NCBI RefSeq assembly: GCF_015206895.1
Contig: NZ_JADEXU010000041.1
Coordinates: forward strand, 1 to 55,117
Direction of reading: 5' to 3'
Source of the DNA: Nostoc sp. LEGE 12450
GTDB taxonomy: Bacteria > Cyanobacteriota > Cyanobacteriia > Cyanobacteriales > Nostocaceae
DNA: 55,117 bases
Below are positions 28,582 through 36,601 of this stretch, piece by piece. A program made the position numbers and the translations under genes. Within the stretch, counting starts at the first letter, position 1, and every line of letters starts with the position of its first letter. The notes below the pieces were generated by a model. It saw only the letters and a program-made list of their open reading frames with translations. It was not told the DNA's origin and ran no database searches.

Positions 28582-28811
28582 CTTAGGTGTAGTCAGATGT
28601 GCTGTTTTTCGAACTTTTAGATTTTAGAAAAGGATTTGAAACGGATTAAACAACTAGAGGAGGATATCTGGATAATCCTAGGGGATATTTCGAGATCGGC
28701 ACTAAAATGTGTTTATATTTACATAAATACTTAACAGTCATATCTACCTAAAGGCACTATGAGAACTTTTAAAAATACGAGATATTCTAGTTCGAGAACA
28801 AAACAAATTTT

Positions 28812-28852
28812 AGTTCCCCTACATACTGCACTAATTGCAGGGGAACTTTATT
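28812..28852 (+). terminator. Hairpin AGTTCCCCT/AGGGGAACT with T-rich tail
   Basis: A 9-bp perfect stem at 28812-28820 and 28839-28847 is followed by TTATTTT. It resembles an intrinsic terminator, but no gene ends nearby, which hints at a short transcript starting within the preceding ~250 bases. Confidence 0.5.
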
Positions 28853-29176
28853 TTAACAAGCAGAAACAATAGGGTTGAATTTTTCCTTTGAAAGCGTGTT
28901 TTTATTTTTTCACTAACTTCAGGTTATCAGGTGTCAAATCATTGTAGGCTGTGGATCACAGGTTCAACAGTCTGGTAATGAAAATCAATCGGCACTTAGC
29001 GCCAAAGTTCTAACGCAGTCAGAGATACAGCTGATTTTCAGTCATGGCTTGGACTTGGATTTCAAAATTAGACTTTAGTCTATATCAATGTTATGTAGAT
29101 ATAATTATAAAATTTGATAAAAGATGGCTAAATACCAGAGACAAAGGGTTTGCTAAATTGATGTAGGAAGTGAGAG

Positions 29177-30595
29177 ATGAGCGATCGCACTTTTCGGCGA
29201 CACAACGCAGGTAGATCAAATTTTACAAATCCATCGCTTGTCTCATCAACTATTCCCACATTGGCAAATGCGACACGCGGTTTTGGTTTACCAACAAATA
29301 ATACTCCACTCGAAACAGTCACTCAGGTAGCAGGCGACCTTCAAGAAGCTCAGTCTGCTGAAGAACAATCATTAGAACCAGAATCTATCAAAGAAAAGCC
29401 TCTTGTTCACGACATTAGTCGCATCTCTTTGCGTCGTCCACAGCCACAACTTACAGTTAGCCAGCCAGGAGACCAGTATGAGCAGGAAGCCGACTCGGTT
29501 GCTAACAAAATCATGTGGATGACTAAGCCTGAGCCAAAGATAAATTTGGGTGAGATGGGTTCACAAGATATCATGCAACGAAAATGTGCAGCTTGTGAGC
29601 AACAAGAGGAAGTACAAACTAAGCTATCACTACAACGGGCGACTGATGGCAGCGTCCAGAGTGAGAATAACATTGAGAGTCAGTTCAATAGTAGTAAGGG
29701 TGGGGGAAGCCCATTATCTGCCGAAGTGCAAGAGTTTATGGAACCACGCTTTGGTAGTAACTTTAACAATGTGCGAGTACATACTGACTCTAATGCTATG
29801 CAGATGAGTCAGTCGTTGGGAGCGCAGGCATTTACTCATGGTAGTGATGTTTATTTTGGTGCAGGGAAATCACCTGGTAATAACGAGTTGACAGCCCATG
29901 AGTTAACCCATGTGGTACAGCAAACAGGCAAGGTGCAAAAACAAAGCGATACATCCACAGCACCAGTCCCTCTTGACCAGGCATCTAATGGTATGCCGCC
30001 CAAAACAGGTACAACCAAAATTGACCACAAGAATACTACAATTACCGCTTCTGGGAAAAACATCACCGAAGCAATTACAAACTTAACATCACAAGGAAAG
30101 GGCGAAGCAGGCAGTGTCACTTGTGCCCCAGAGAAAACTGTCAAAACTTACCAAGCTGACGATCGGTCTGCTGAAATTATCTATGAAGCAGACGTTCTAG
30201 TCACAGAAACTAAAGCAATGCCCGTCTGGACTGAACTTGACAAACAATGCGAACCCGTTAAAACAGAATGGGCAAGGTTTTATAGCGCTCTGGATCAGCA
30301 CGAAAATGGGCACATTAGTATTGACGAGAAGGCTTTTAAAGATTTACACAAAAAGCTGCTTGGCAAAACAACCTCAGCAGCTGACACAATTTTTAACGAT
30401 ACTTATACTAAAGCTAATACTGATAACAACACCTACGACACCACAACTAAGCACGGGCTGACTCAAGGTACAGGAGTAACCCCGGTACAATGCGGCACAG
30501 AAAAAGTTTCTCAAAATGGAGATGAATCAAATGCACACATAGAAGTTCAAACTAAACAGATAGAGCCAAAAACGCAACAACAGGATCTAATCTGA
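29177..30595 (+). CDS. DUF4157 (eCIS-associated) protein with a second HExxH domain
   Basis: A 472-residue protein with two zincin-like domains. Residues ~165-255 are DUF4157: SPLSAEVQEFMEPRFGSNF, then VRVHTDSNA, then HELTHVVQQ with the HExxH motif at 241-245. DUF4157 is strongly linked to extracellular contractile injection systems and polymorphic toxins. The C-terminal part (~280-450) resembles DUF922 predicted zinc proteases, with HENGH at 375-379. The N-terminal ~100 residues are disordered (SDRTFRRHNAGRS onward), and a CAACEQQEE segment sits near 137. There is no signal peptide. AGGAAG stands before the ATG. It leads a tight three-gene run (24 bp to the next gene). No sheath, tube or baseplate genes are in the window. 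A role as a delivered or self-processing effector is inferred. Confidence 0.8.
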   Translation: MSDRTFRRHNAGRSNFTNPSLVSSTIPTLANATRGFGLPTNNTPLETVTQVAGDLQEAQSAEEQSLEPESIKEKPLVHDISRISLRRPQPQLTVSQPGDQYEQEADSVANKIMWMTKPEPKINLGEMGSQDIMQRKCAACEQQEEVQTKLSLQRATDGSVQSENNIESQFNSSKGGGSPLSAEVQEFMEPRFGSNFNNVRVHTDSNAMQMSQSLGAQAFTHGSDVYFGAGKSPGNNELTAHELTHVVQQTGKVQKQSDTSTAPVPLDQASNGMPPKTGTTKIDHKNTTITASGKNITEAITNLTSQGKGEAGSVTCAPEKTVKTYQADDRSAEIIYEADVLVTETKAMPVWTELDKQCEPVKTEWARFYSALDQHENGHISIDEKAFKDLHKKLLGKTTSAADTIFNDTYTKANTDNNTYDTTTKHGLTQGTGVTPVQCGTEKVSQNGDESNAHIEVQTKQIEPKTQQQDLI

Positions 30596-30619
30596 CTATA
30601 GGATTTAGTAATAAAAAAG

Positions 30620-30952
30620 ATGTTTAACAACAGCAATAACTCCCAAGCTAGTATTCTCTACAGACATGGCGACGTTTTAATTAGACACATTGCTAGTTTA
30701 CCTGTCGGCGCTCAGAAGCGTGTAGGTGCTACTCTGGCTCATGGTGAAATTACAGGACATAGCCATCGCATTCAACAATCCCATGCTGTTCAGTTGTGGG
30801 TGCATGGTAGTGATCTTTTTCTAGAGGTTAAAGAAGCAAGTGCTACTCTAGTTCATGAAGAACATCGGGCGATTGAATTACCGCAAGGGCTTTACCACGT
30901 TTGGAGACAACGCGAATATCGCCCTGATGCCTACGTGGAGGTAGTAGACTAA
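30620..30952 (+). CDS. Small histidine-rich protein, possibly cupin-like
   Basis: A 110-residue protein that I do not recognise by name. It opens with RHGDVLIRHIASLPVGA, continues with a histidine cluster TLAHGEITGHSHRI, and ends LVHEEHRAIELPQGLYHVWRQREY. The alternating strand pattern, with HxH and HExH in two blocks, is reminiscent of a metal-binding beta barrel, but this is only a pattern impression. Its stop codon overlaps the next start (TAATG at 30950-30954), so the two are almost surely translated together. It sits 24 bp after the DUF4157 gene. Confidence 0.7.
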   Translation: MFNNSNNSQASILYRHGDVLIRHIASLPVGAQKRVGATLAHGEITGHSHRIQQSHAVQLWVHGSDLFLEVKEASATLVHEEHRAIELPQGLYHVWRQREYRPDAYVEVVD

Positions 30953-31650
30953 TGCTCAAGATCATGTCTAATGGACGCGTGCCGAATAAACCAATTAAGC
31001 AGCGCCCAAACCAAAGCCATGAGCCTGTATCGGCTGAATATGCTCGAAAACTGATCCTTGAGCATCGCGCCTGGGATGGGATGCGCGTTTTAGGCCATCT
31101 GGATTTAAGCGGGGCGTTGGATCTTTACAATCTACCGGAAAATCTCACTTGTGAAAGTCTTGATATCAGCGACTGTGTAAACCTTACAACCCTTCCCACA
31201 GGACTCCACGTTACTTTTTGGATCGAGTTAGCCGGAAGTGGGATTACTAGTGTATCTGCGGGACATGGTTTTATCTGGCGCTGGCGAGGCGTGGAAGTGA
31301 CAGATAAGATTGCCTTTGAATCGCAGTCTCTAACGGGGCAAGATATTCTCAATATAGAGAACGTTGAGTTGCGCCGCGTGCTGATTGAGCGTTTGGGATA
31401 CGAGACATTTTTGCAGCAAGTGGGAGGATTGATCCGCGATCGCGATCGTGATGCTGGTGGAGAACGTCAACTAGTCTACATCCCTTTTGAGGATGACGAG
31501 CCGCTTATGGTCTTAAAAGTCACTTGTCCATCCACAGGACATATTCATATCTTGCGGGTTCCCCCTTATATGCGGAGTTGCCATCAAGCAGCCGCTTGGA
31601 TTGCGGGCTTTAATAACCCAGATGATTATCACCCTGCGATCGAGGCGTAG
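30952..31650 (+). CDS. LRR-like / DUF6745-type protein
   Basis: A 232-residue protein. Residues ~45-110 look like degenerate leucine-rich repeats (LGHLDLSGALDLYNLPENL, LDISDCVNLTTLP, IELAGSGITSV). The C-terminal ~115 residues contain a highly conserved-looking module: LTGQDILNIENVELRRVLIE, RDADRD-like RDRDAGGERQLVYIPFEDDEPL, CPSTGHIHILRVPP and CHQAAAWIAGFNNPDDYHP. I recall this C-terminal block from DUF6745-type bacterial proteins of unknown function. The ATG at 30952 overlaps the preceding stop by one base; Met5 is an alternative start. Translational coupling to the His-rich gene suggests they work together. Confidence 0.72.
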   Translation: MLKIMSNGRVPNKPIKQRPNQSHEPVSAEYARKLILEHRAWDGMRVLGHLDLSGALDLYNLPENLTCESLDISDCVNLTTLPTGLHVTFWIELAGSGITSVSAGHGFIWRWRGVEVTDKIAFESQSLTGQDILNIENVELRRVLIERLGYETFLQQVGGLIRDRDRDAGGERQLVYIPFEDDEPLMVLKVTCPSTGHIHILRVPPYMRSCHQAAAWIAGFNNPDDYHPAIEA

Positions 31651-31670
31651 TTAGCTCTAATTCCTCTTTT

Positions 31671-31962
31671 CTCTGTGTACTCTGCGCCTCTGCGGTTTAA
31701 AAGCAATTTATCAAGGAAGGCAGGAGGCAGAGGGCAGGATAGCGCAGCGTTAGCGAGTCCGCGAGCGTCGGCAGCAGGAAAACTGCCCTCTGCTTCCCGC
31801 CGCGACCATAGGGTCTTGGGTTTAAGACAAAAATCCAAATTGAAAATTTAGTGCCTCTTTTTCAGGAGGCGTTTGAATCCCCAACTGAGGTAAAATCTTC
31901 TGCCTCCTGCCTCCTGCCTCCTGCCTTCTTCAATTAACCGCAGAGGCACAGAGAACGCAGAG
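31671..31962. repeat. Repeat-filled gap with a ~29-bp imperfect inverted repeat at its ends
   Basis: CTCTGTGTACTCTGCGCCTC and the following TGCGGTTTAA (31671-31700) is mirrored by TTAACCGCAGAGGCACAGAG with AACGCAGAG (31934-31962), with a few mismatches. Inside are complementary heptamer runs, GGCAGGAGGCAGAGGGCAGG (31719-31738) and CTGCCTCCTGCCTCCTGCC (31901-31925). The whole 290 bp could fold on itself. It lies between convergent genes and may terminate both. Confidence 0.7.
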
Positions 31963-31972
31963 ATTTTATGAG

Positions 31973-33820
31973 TTAATTGGTAGTAGTGGGTTGGACAAAT
32001 CGCTTAATTTCACCACACGCAATATAAGACTTTCCATCAGGTGCTGTTTTGACTTCATCAACGACATAAAGCATCCCTTCCTCACGAACCGATCGCGGAA
32101 AACGCATATTCCAATCTGGTTCATAACCGTCGGAAACCACTCTAGCGCGTAGCTTGCTGCCATCTTTGACACACTGAACAAGAATGCCATCTTTGACAAC
32201 ATCAGTTGTGGGAAGATCGGCAGAACTGGCAGGGCCTTTAGAGGCTTTGCCTGTATAAGCTATATTCGATTGTCTAGGGGCAACAAAGATATCTGCTTCA
32301 CCGGGTTGAGCAAAACGAGTGATATTGCCACGTACACGGTAGAAAGTACCTTCGCTTGAGAGTTCCAGCCCTTCAACAACGTACCTTGCTCCCTCAGCCC
32401 GAATACTCCGGGGAAACTGGATATTCTTGGCTGAATCATAGCCTTCAGATATGACTTTGACCCGTAGTTTACCCCCTTCACGAACGCAATACAATTCAAC
32501 ACCTGAGCCAACTTCATTGACAACCGGCATTGCGTACACTTCATCACCAGCAGTAACACCGCGCCCCACCAGATCGTTGCGATTACGGTTCATCGTCTGG
32601 TAAGACTGATCTCGCAATTCTTTACGTCCAGCATTACCTAGAGCTTTTTGGGCGATTCGACTTGCGAAATACTCAAGTTGATCGATCTCTTCAGCAATTT
32701 CAAAATTCTCGTTTAACCCTTTATCCCGCAAATCTTTCACCAGAGTACGCAGGGTTTCTTCCGCTTCCTGGTGTCTGCCATGTTCAGCTAAATCAAGGGC
32801 AGTCTCTTTAGCCTTAGCGATGGTGAGGCGGCTCAGTTCAAGAGTGATATGGCTTGTAGAGGCAAAAGCTGCTTCCTCAACAGTGCCAACTTTGGCGATG
32901 ATATCTGCCGTACCTGACACATTTTGAATGAGGTCATTTTGGATAACGTCAGCGCTGTAATGCAGTTTCATCACAGGTAACTCACCAACTTGAGCGCTTG
33001 ATATCAGCAAACTTAAGCCGAGAAGTTTGTCTTCACCCTCGTAAAGCTCTCCCAAGCTGATAACAGCTTGACCAGCATCATTCTGGCTAACTTTTGCAAG
33101 ACTTAAAGTATCAACAAGACTGACACCTTCAGCCAACTCAAGTTTCACTGTGAGGTTTTGTCCTACTACTGCTCTGAGACTGTCTAGCTCAATACTAAAC
33201 ACTTCAGTTGCTTCATCGATGCTTTGAATGAAATAGAAGTTTCCCCTGGCAGCCCTTGCCATACCAATCAGCAGGTCTTCATTAAAACCCTGAGCAAAAC
33301 CTAATGTAGTTGTGGTGATACCTTCCTCAGCTTTTTGTCCTGATGTCGCCGTTAGTACCTTGGGGTCTTGAATGCCCATATTGGCGTGACCATCGGTAAG
33401 CAAGAGAACACGGTTGATTTTTTGCGGATCGAGTCGTGTTTTGACGTGTTCACAGCCTTTGAGCCATCCCCCCGATAAGTTGGTAATACCGCCTGCTCTC
33501 ACTTTGCGGATAGAATCTTTCAGTGTGGCTTTGTTAGTTACAGCTTGGGGTGGTACAACGCTGTCTACTTCATCGTCGTAAACAACTACTGAGAGAATGT
33601 CATCTGGCTCAAGTTGCTCTACCACAGACTCAGCAGCTTTGAGTGCATGATGTAAGGCAGCACCTGCCATAGAGCCAGAACGGTCAATTACAAGAGAAAG
33701 GTTAAGGTTCCGTCGGGGAGATTCAGCTATGTCAGGGCGAAAACGTAGCAGAATATTAGTTTTTAATGAAGATCCGGCGGGAAGAATAGACTGGTCAAAT
33801 TCGTAACTTGTCTTAATCAT
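31973..33820 (-). CDS. VWA-domain protein with duplicated C-terminal module
   Basis: A 615-residue protein. Residues ~38-215 are a von Willebrand factor A domain with an intact MIDAS: DRSGS at 46-50, TNLSGG and LLTDGHANMG. A beta-rich and helical middle follows (~215-420). The C-terminus carries two tandem ~65-residue copies, about 443-510 and 545-612: LYCVREGGKLRVKVISEGYD and VQCVKDGSKLRARVVSDGYE, each followed by (I/M)(Q/R)FPRS(I/V)R.EG..YVV and ending in GxIxRF(A/V)QP. There is no signal or membrane segment, so it is probably cytosolic. VWA proteins of this kind often work with MoxR ATPases or in assembly of multiprotein machines, and none is adjacent. It converges on the DUF4157 operon. 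The repeat module was not identified. Confidence 0.85.
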   Translation of the reverse strand: MIKTSYEFDQSILPAGSSLKTNILLRFRPDIAESPRRNLNLSLVIDRSGSMAGAALHHALKAAESVVEQLEPDDILSVVVYDDEVDSVVPPQAVTNKATLKDSIRKVRAGGITNLSGGWLKGCEHVKTRLDPQKINRVLLLTDGHANMGIQDPKVLTATSGQKAEEGITTTTLGFAQGFNEDLLIGMARAARGNFYFIQSIDEATEVFSIELDSLRAVVGQNLTVKLELAEGVSLVDTLSLAKVSQNDAGQAVISLGELYEGEDKLLGLSLLISSAQVGELPVMKLHYSADVIQNDLIQNVSGTADIIAKVGTVEEAAFASTSHITLELSRLTIAKAKETALDLAEHGRHQEAEETLRTLVKDLRDKGLNENFEIAEEIDQLEYFASRIAQKALGNAGRKELRDQSYQTMNRNRNDLVGRGVTAGDEVYAMPVVNEVGSGVELYCVREGGKLRVKVISEGYDSAKNIQFPRSIRAEGARYVVEGLELSSEGTFYRVRGNITRFAQPGEADIFVAPRQSNIAYTGKASKGPASSADLPTTDVVKDGILVQCVKDGSKLRARVVSDGYEPDWNMRFPRSVREEGMLYVVDEVKTAPDGKSYIACGEIKRFVQPTTTN

Positions 33821-34108
33821 TTTTTATATCCCTCAATATTGTCCGTGATCAGCTACAAGCTTGATGATGCAAGGATAGAAAGTGCTTTTTTTAGTTTACC
33901 CAGAAACCAGTTTATTCAGTGTGTAAATGAACTTTAATGTAAAAATTTATAGCGGTTATATCTCGCCAAAGTTAGCAAAGCTCATCGTAGACATGGCTTT
34001 TTCGGGAGAAGTTTGCAATCTACTGACTTCTTCGTAGTACTGAAAGGCGATCGCACTGGTCACAATTGCGAGAAACTGAAAGCAGATATATTAGGAGAGG
34101 AGAACCTA

Positions 34109-34468
34109 ATGAGCTGGACTAAAGTTCTTGCAGTCGAAGCACTTTCCCCAGGTACGCGAGAAGTGGTGAAAGTTGGCAACCGGAAAATTCTGGTTTTGAA
34201 TCACGAGAATCAGCTTTATGCTGTAGATAACAACTGTCCCCACTTAAAATTACCGTTGAAAAGTGGGAAAATCAATGAAAGCGGAGCAATTGTTTGTACC
34301 TTTCATCGCAGTGCTTTTGACTTGCGGACTGGTGAGGTACAAGGCTGGTGTTCCTGGCCACCTGGTGTAGGTAAAGTACTCTCGTTGGTTTCGCAACCAA
34401 AGACATTACCAGTTTTTCCTATTCGTGTGGAAGAAGGTAGTATCTGGGTTGATGTACAAGAGGAATAG
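34109..34468 (+). CDS. Rieske-type [2Fe-2S] ferredoxin
   Basis: A 119-residue soluble Rieske protein. Cluster ligands are Cys43-x-His45 (CPH) and Cys63-x2-His66 (CTFH). Residues 1-40 form the basal beta domain. The second motif continues as RSAFDLRTGEVQGW, as in non-haem dioxygenase ferredoxins rather than cytochrome b6f subunits. The start is ATG 34109 with AGGAGAGGAG upstream; the frame is open from 34013 but the extra 32 residues are not Rieske-like. No oxygenase or reductase gene adjoins it. It is divergent from the VWA gene. Confidence 0.88.
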   Translation: MSWTKVLAVEALSPGTREVVKVGNRKILVLNHENQLYAVDNNCPHLKLPLKSGKINESGAIVCTFHRSAFDLRTGEVQGWCSWPPGVGKVLSLVSQPKTLPVFPIRVEEGSIWVDVQEE

Positions 34469-34884
34469 CACCCTCTCTCGATTTAATACCATTGGACAAA
34501 CATCAGAAGTTGCCACTAGGCTACAAAATGTTACCTAAACTTTTTGCAGCGCTTTGCCTATTCATTTTTGAGTGACAATAGAAATATCAGAAACGGAGGT
34601 TGTTTTTGCCAATCCTCCGTTTCTATATCCTTCTCAATGCCTCAATTTAATCTCAAGAATTCTATTGGTCGCTACACTTCATCAAATAGTTGTATCTTGT
34701 CATTGATCAGAAATCCCCTTAGACGAATTTCCATTTATCACTTAAATATGCGAACGCAATTTACGTATTTATACTGTTTTTGATGGCGTTATAGACTTGT
34801 GCTAATTGGGAACTATATGATCGGAGTTTAATTCAATTATTTAAATTATTTTTTGTTTGCAATACGTACAAAAGGCCCTTGCTA
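34469..34884. other. Intergenic region with one hairpin
   Basis: 416 bp between the Rieske and glycosyltransferase genes. AGAAACGGAGG (34589-34599) pairs perfectly with CCTCCGTTTCT (34614-34624), a candidate terminator without a strong T tract. The remainder is AT-rich, with no credible gene. Confidence 0.5.
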
Positions 34885-35748
34885 ATGATTAGTATAATTA
34901 CACCAGTTTATAACGGTGAGAAATTTATAGAATCTTGCCTTCAAGTTGTCATTGACCAAAATTGTTTAGAAGTGGAGCATATCATTGTTGATGGAGGTTC
35001 AAGTGACAAGACAGTAGACATTATTGAAGATAAAGCCAATCAATATCCCCACATACGTTGGATTAGTGAAAAGGACAAAGGACAATCTGACGCTATGAAC
35101 AAAGGAATTGCGATGGCACAAGGAGAGATTATTGGTGTTTTAAATGTTGATGATTTTTATGAAGTAAATCTTCTTAACCGCATCTGTGAGATTTTCCAAA
35201 CTTTAGCAGAACCTAGCTTGATTGTTGGTAACTGTAATATCATTAATCAGAAAGAGCAGCTAATGTTTATTAATAAACCTAGCCAATTACGAACAATAGA
35301 TTTACTGTTAGGAAGACGAGTTAATGATGATGGAATTATCGATGCTTCTTTTCCATTAAATCCATCTGCTTACTTCTATCATAAATCATTACATCAAAAA
35401 ATTGGACTCTATAAAGTAGAAGATCATTATTCAATGGATATAGATTTCCTTTTGAAAGCTGTTTGTTCATCTCATGTTAAGTATTTCAATGAACCTTGGG
35501 GTAACTTTAGATATTATCCAGGAACTAAAACATTTGATGATTCTTCAACAGGAAGTAATTTAGAGCGAATTGAAAAAATATTTAATGATTATATTAAAAC
35601 ATTATCTTTGATGGAACAATGGCAGATTTGGTTAGCTAGAAATATAAATTTTACCTTCTTAAAAATCTTTTATTTTTCCAAGCATCCAGAACGATTGCCT
35701 GAATCTATTAAGCAGCGATTAGCTAAACAGGACTTACGCAAAAAATAG
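34885..35748 (+). CDS. Family 2 glycosyltransferase
   Basis: A 287-residue GT-A enzyme of family GT2. ISIITPVYNGEKFI opens the nucleotide-binding half, with IIVDGGSSDKTVDII following. ISEKDKGQSDAMNKGI is the family acceptor-side block, and LNVDDFYE holds the DxD-like metal site. PLNPSAYFYHKSLHQKIG and SMDIDFLLKAV with a downstream ED-type acidic pair complete the fold. No membrane segment is present. It probably transfers a sugar to a surface polysaccharide or lipid carrier; donor and acceptor are unknown. ATG 34885 has AAAGG nine bases upstream and is preferred over the in-frame TTG at 34879. Confidence 0.92.
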   Translation: MISIITPVYNGEKFIESCLQVVIDQNCLEVEHIIVDGGSSDKTVDIIEDKANQYPHIRWISEKDKGQSDAMNKGIAMAQGEIIGVLNVDDFYEVNLLNRICEIFQTLAEPSLIVGNCNIINQKEQLMFINKPSQLRTIDLLLGRRVNDDGIIDASFPLNPSAYFYHKSLHQKIGLYKVEDHYSMDIDFLLKAVCSSHVKYFNEPWGNFRYYPGTKTFDDSSTGSNLERIEKIFNDYIKTLSLMEQWQIWLARNINFTFLKIFYFSKHPERLPESIKQRLAKQDLRKK

Positions 35749-35775
35749 CCCAAAGTTTGATTTTTTCTCAGAGAT

Positions 35776-35972
35776 TGTTTGAAAAGTGTTTTGCTGTGAC
35801 TTTAGGCACTTTGAGATCCCCCCTAACCCACGCCAGTCGCTCCACTTGGGGAAACCCCAAGATCGCGCTGGCTCCCCTAAAAAAAAGGGGGAACCGGAAT
35901 CAAAGTCCCCTTTCTAAAAGGGATTTAGGAGGATCTAGAACTTTTGATACCGACAAGAAGACTTTTCAAACA
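35776..35972. mobile_element. ~197-bp MITE-like element with 12-bp perfect terminal inverted repeats
   Basis: TGTTTGAAAAGT at 35776-35787 is exactly mirrored by ACTTTTCAAACA at 35961-35972. A second nested imperfect pair (AGATCCCCCCTA at 35814 and TTAGGAGGATCT at 35925-35936) lies inside. The interior holds GGGGGA and CCCCT blocks but no transposase. The termini resemble a dispersed cyanobacterial repeat (memory of GATGTTTGAAAAGT-type ends). It inserted 27 bp after the glycosyltransferase stop. Confidence 0.65.
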
Positions 35973-35981
35973 TCCTCTTAG

Positions 35982-36601
35982 GGCAATTCATGTAGACGCA
36001 AAGCAGTTATATCCATTCCGGTGGACGGGTTTGGCCTTAGTGTAACCCTGTGGGAAAGCAAGCTACGCATAGTGTCTCATAGATAGGTTCGAGCATCAGC
36101 CGTAGGATATTTGTCTTTACCGTATGTAGTTTTACGTAAACCTTGCAAGTATAGTAGAACCTGATAAAATTACTTTTTACTTACAGCAGATTTTAAGTTT
36201 GTGAGTAAAAAAATACCCTAGCCACGTTGTAGCGAACCCTCCTCTTAAAAAGCAGGAGGGTTTAGTCGTGCGGTTTTGTGTGGTATCACCTACAATGCGC
36301 TCATTCATGTATTTTAGAATCTTGATGCAGAATTGAGGTGAAGCCATAGTATAATCGCTTCCAAATAGTTTTTGTATAAAAGTTACTCCTGTATTACAGT
36401 GTAATTGTTGTTTTTACAGAGTCTTATCCCCAGTTATAGAGGGTTTTACCTTAACTTGACACATCTGTACTCTAAGGTGAAGTATGGTGGTAAGCAACGA
36501 TCATTTTATTTACAATCTTTTAATAAGGTTTCGCTTTCTGATTTCATGTTCAGTTTGATTCAACAATTTATTCCTGATTGAAAATTAGCTTAGTAACTGA
36601 T
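35982..36601. other. Intergenic region upstream of the hybrid kinase
   Basis: About 620 bp with no gene. A hairpin with 9-bp perfect arms, AACCCTCCT (36235-36243) and AGGAGGGTT (36254-36262), followed by TAG, may end a transcript from the left. The rest is AT-rich and presumably contains the promoter of the large kinase gene. Confidence 0.45.

Larger units (their letters stand above)
28222..29176. other. 955-bp gene-poor region with hairpins
   Basis: No long reading frame. It contains two hairpins listed separately (28551-28581, 28812-28852). A 37-codon frame at 28759-28872 (ATG preceded by AAAGG) begins MRTFKNTRYSSSRTK and has the second hairpin within it. This could be a small peptide gene, but the support is weak. 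ACACGTGT in the first hairpin loop is itself a palindrome. The length and structure make an unannotated small RNA possible. Confidence 0.4.

Noticed and set aside
29177..33820. A complete contractile injection system
   Set aside because: Only a DUF4157 protein is present; no sheath, tube, baseplate or AAA ATPase genes are seen.
34544..34783. A 79-codon gene after the Rieske ferredoxin
   Set aside because: It reads through the hairpin at 34589-34624 and has no family features.
35757..35981. A 74-codon gene after the glycosyltransferase
   Set aside because: It lies almost wholly inside the MITE-like element and reads through its repeats.
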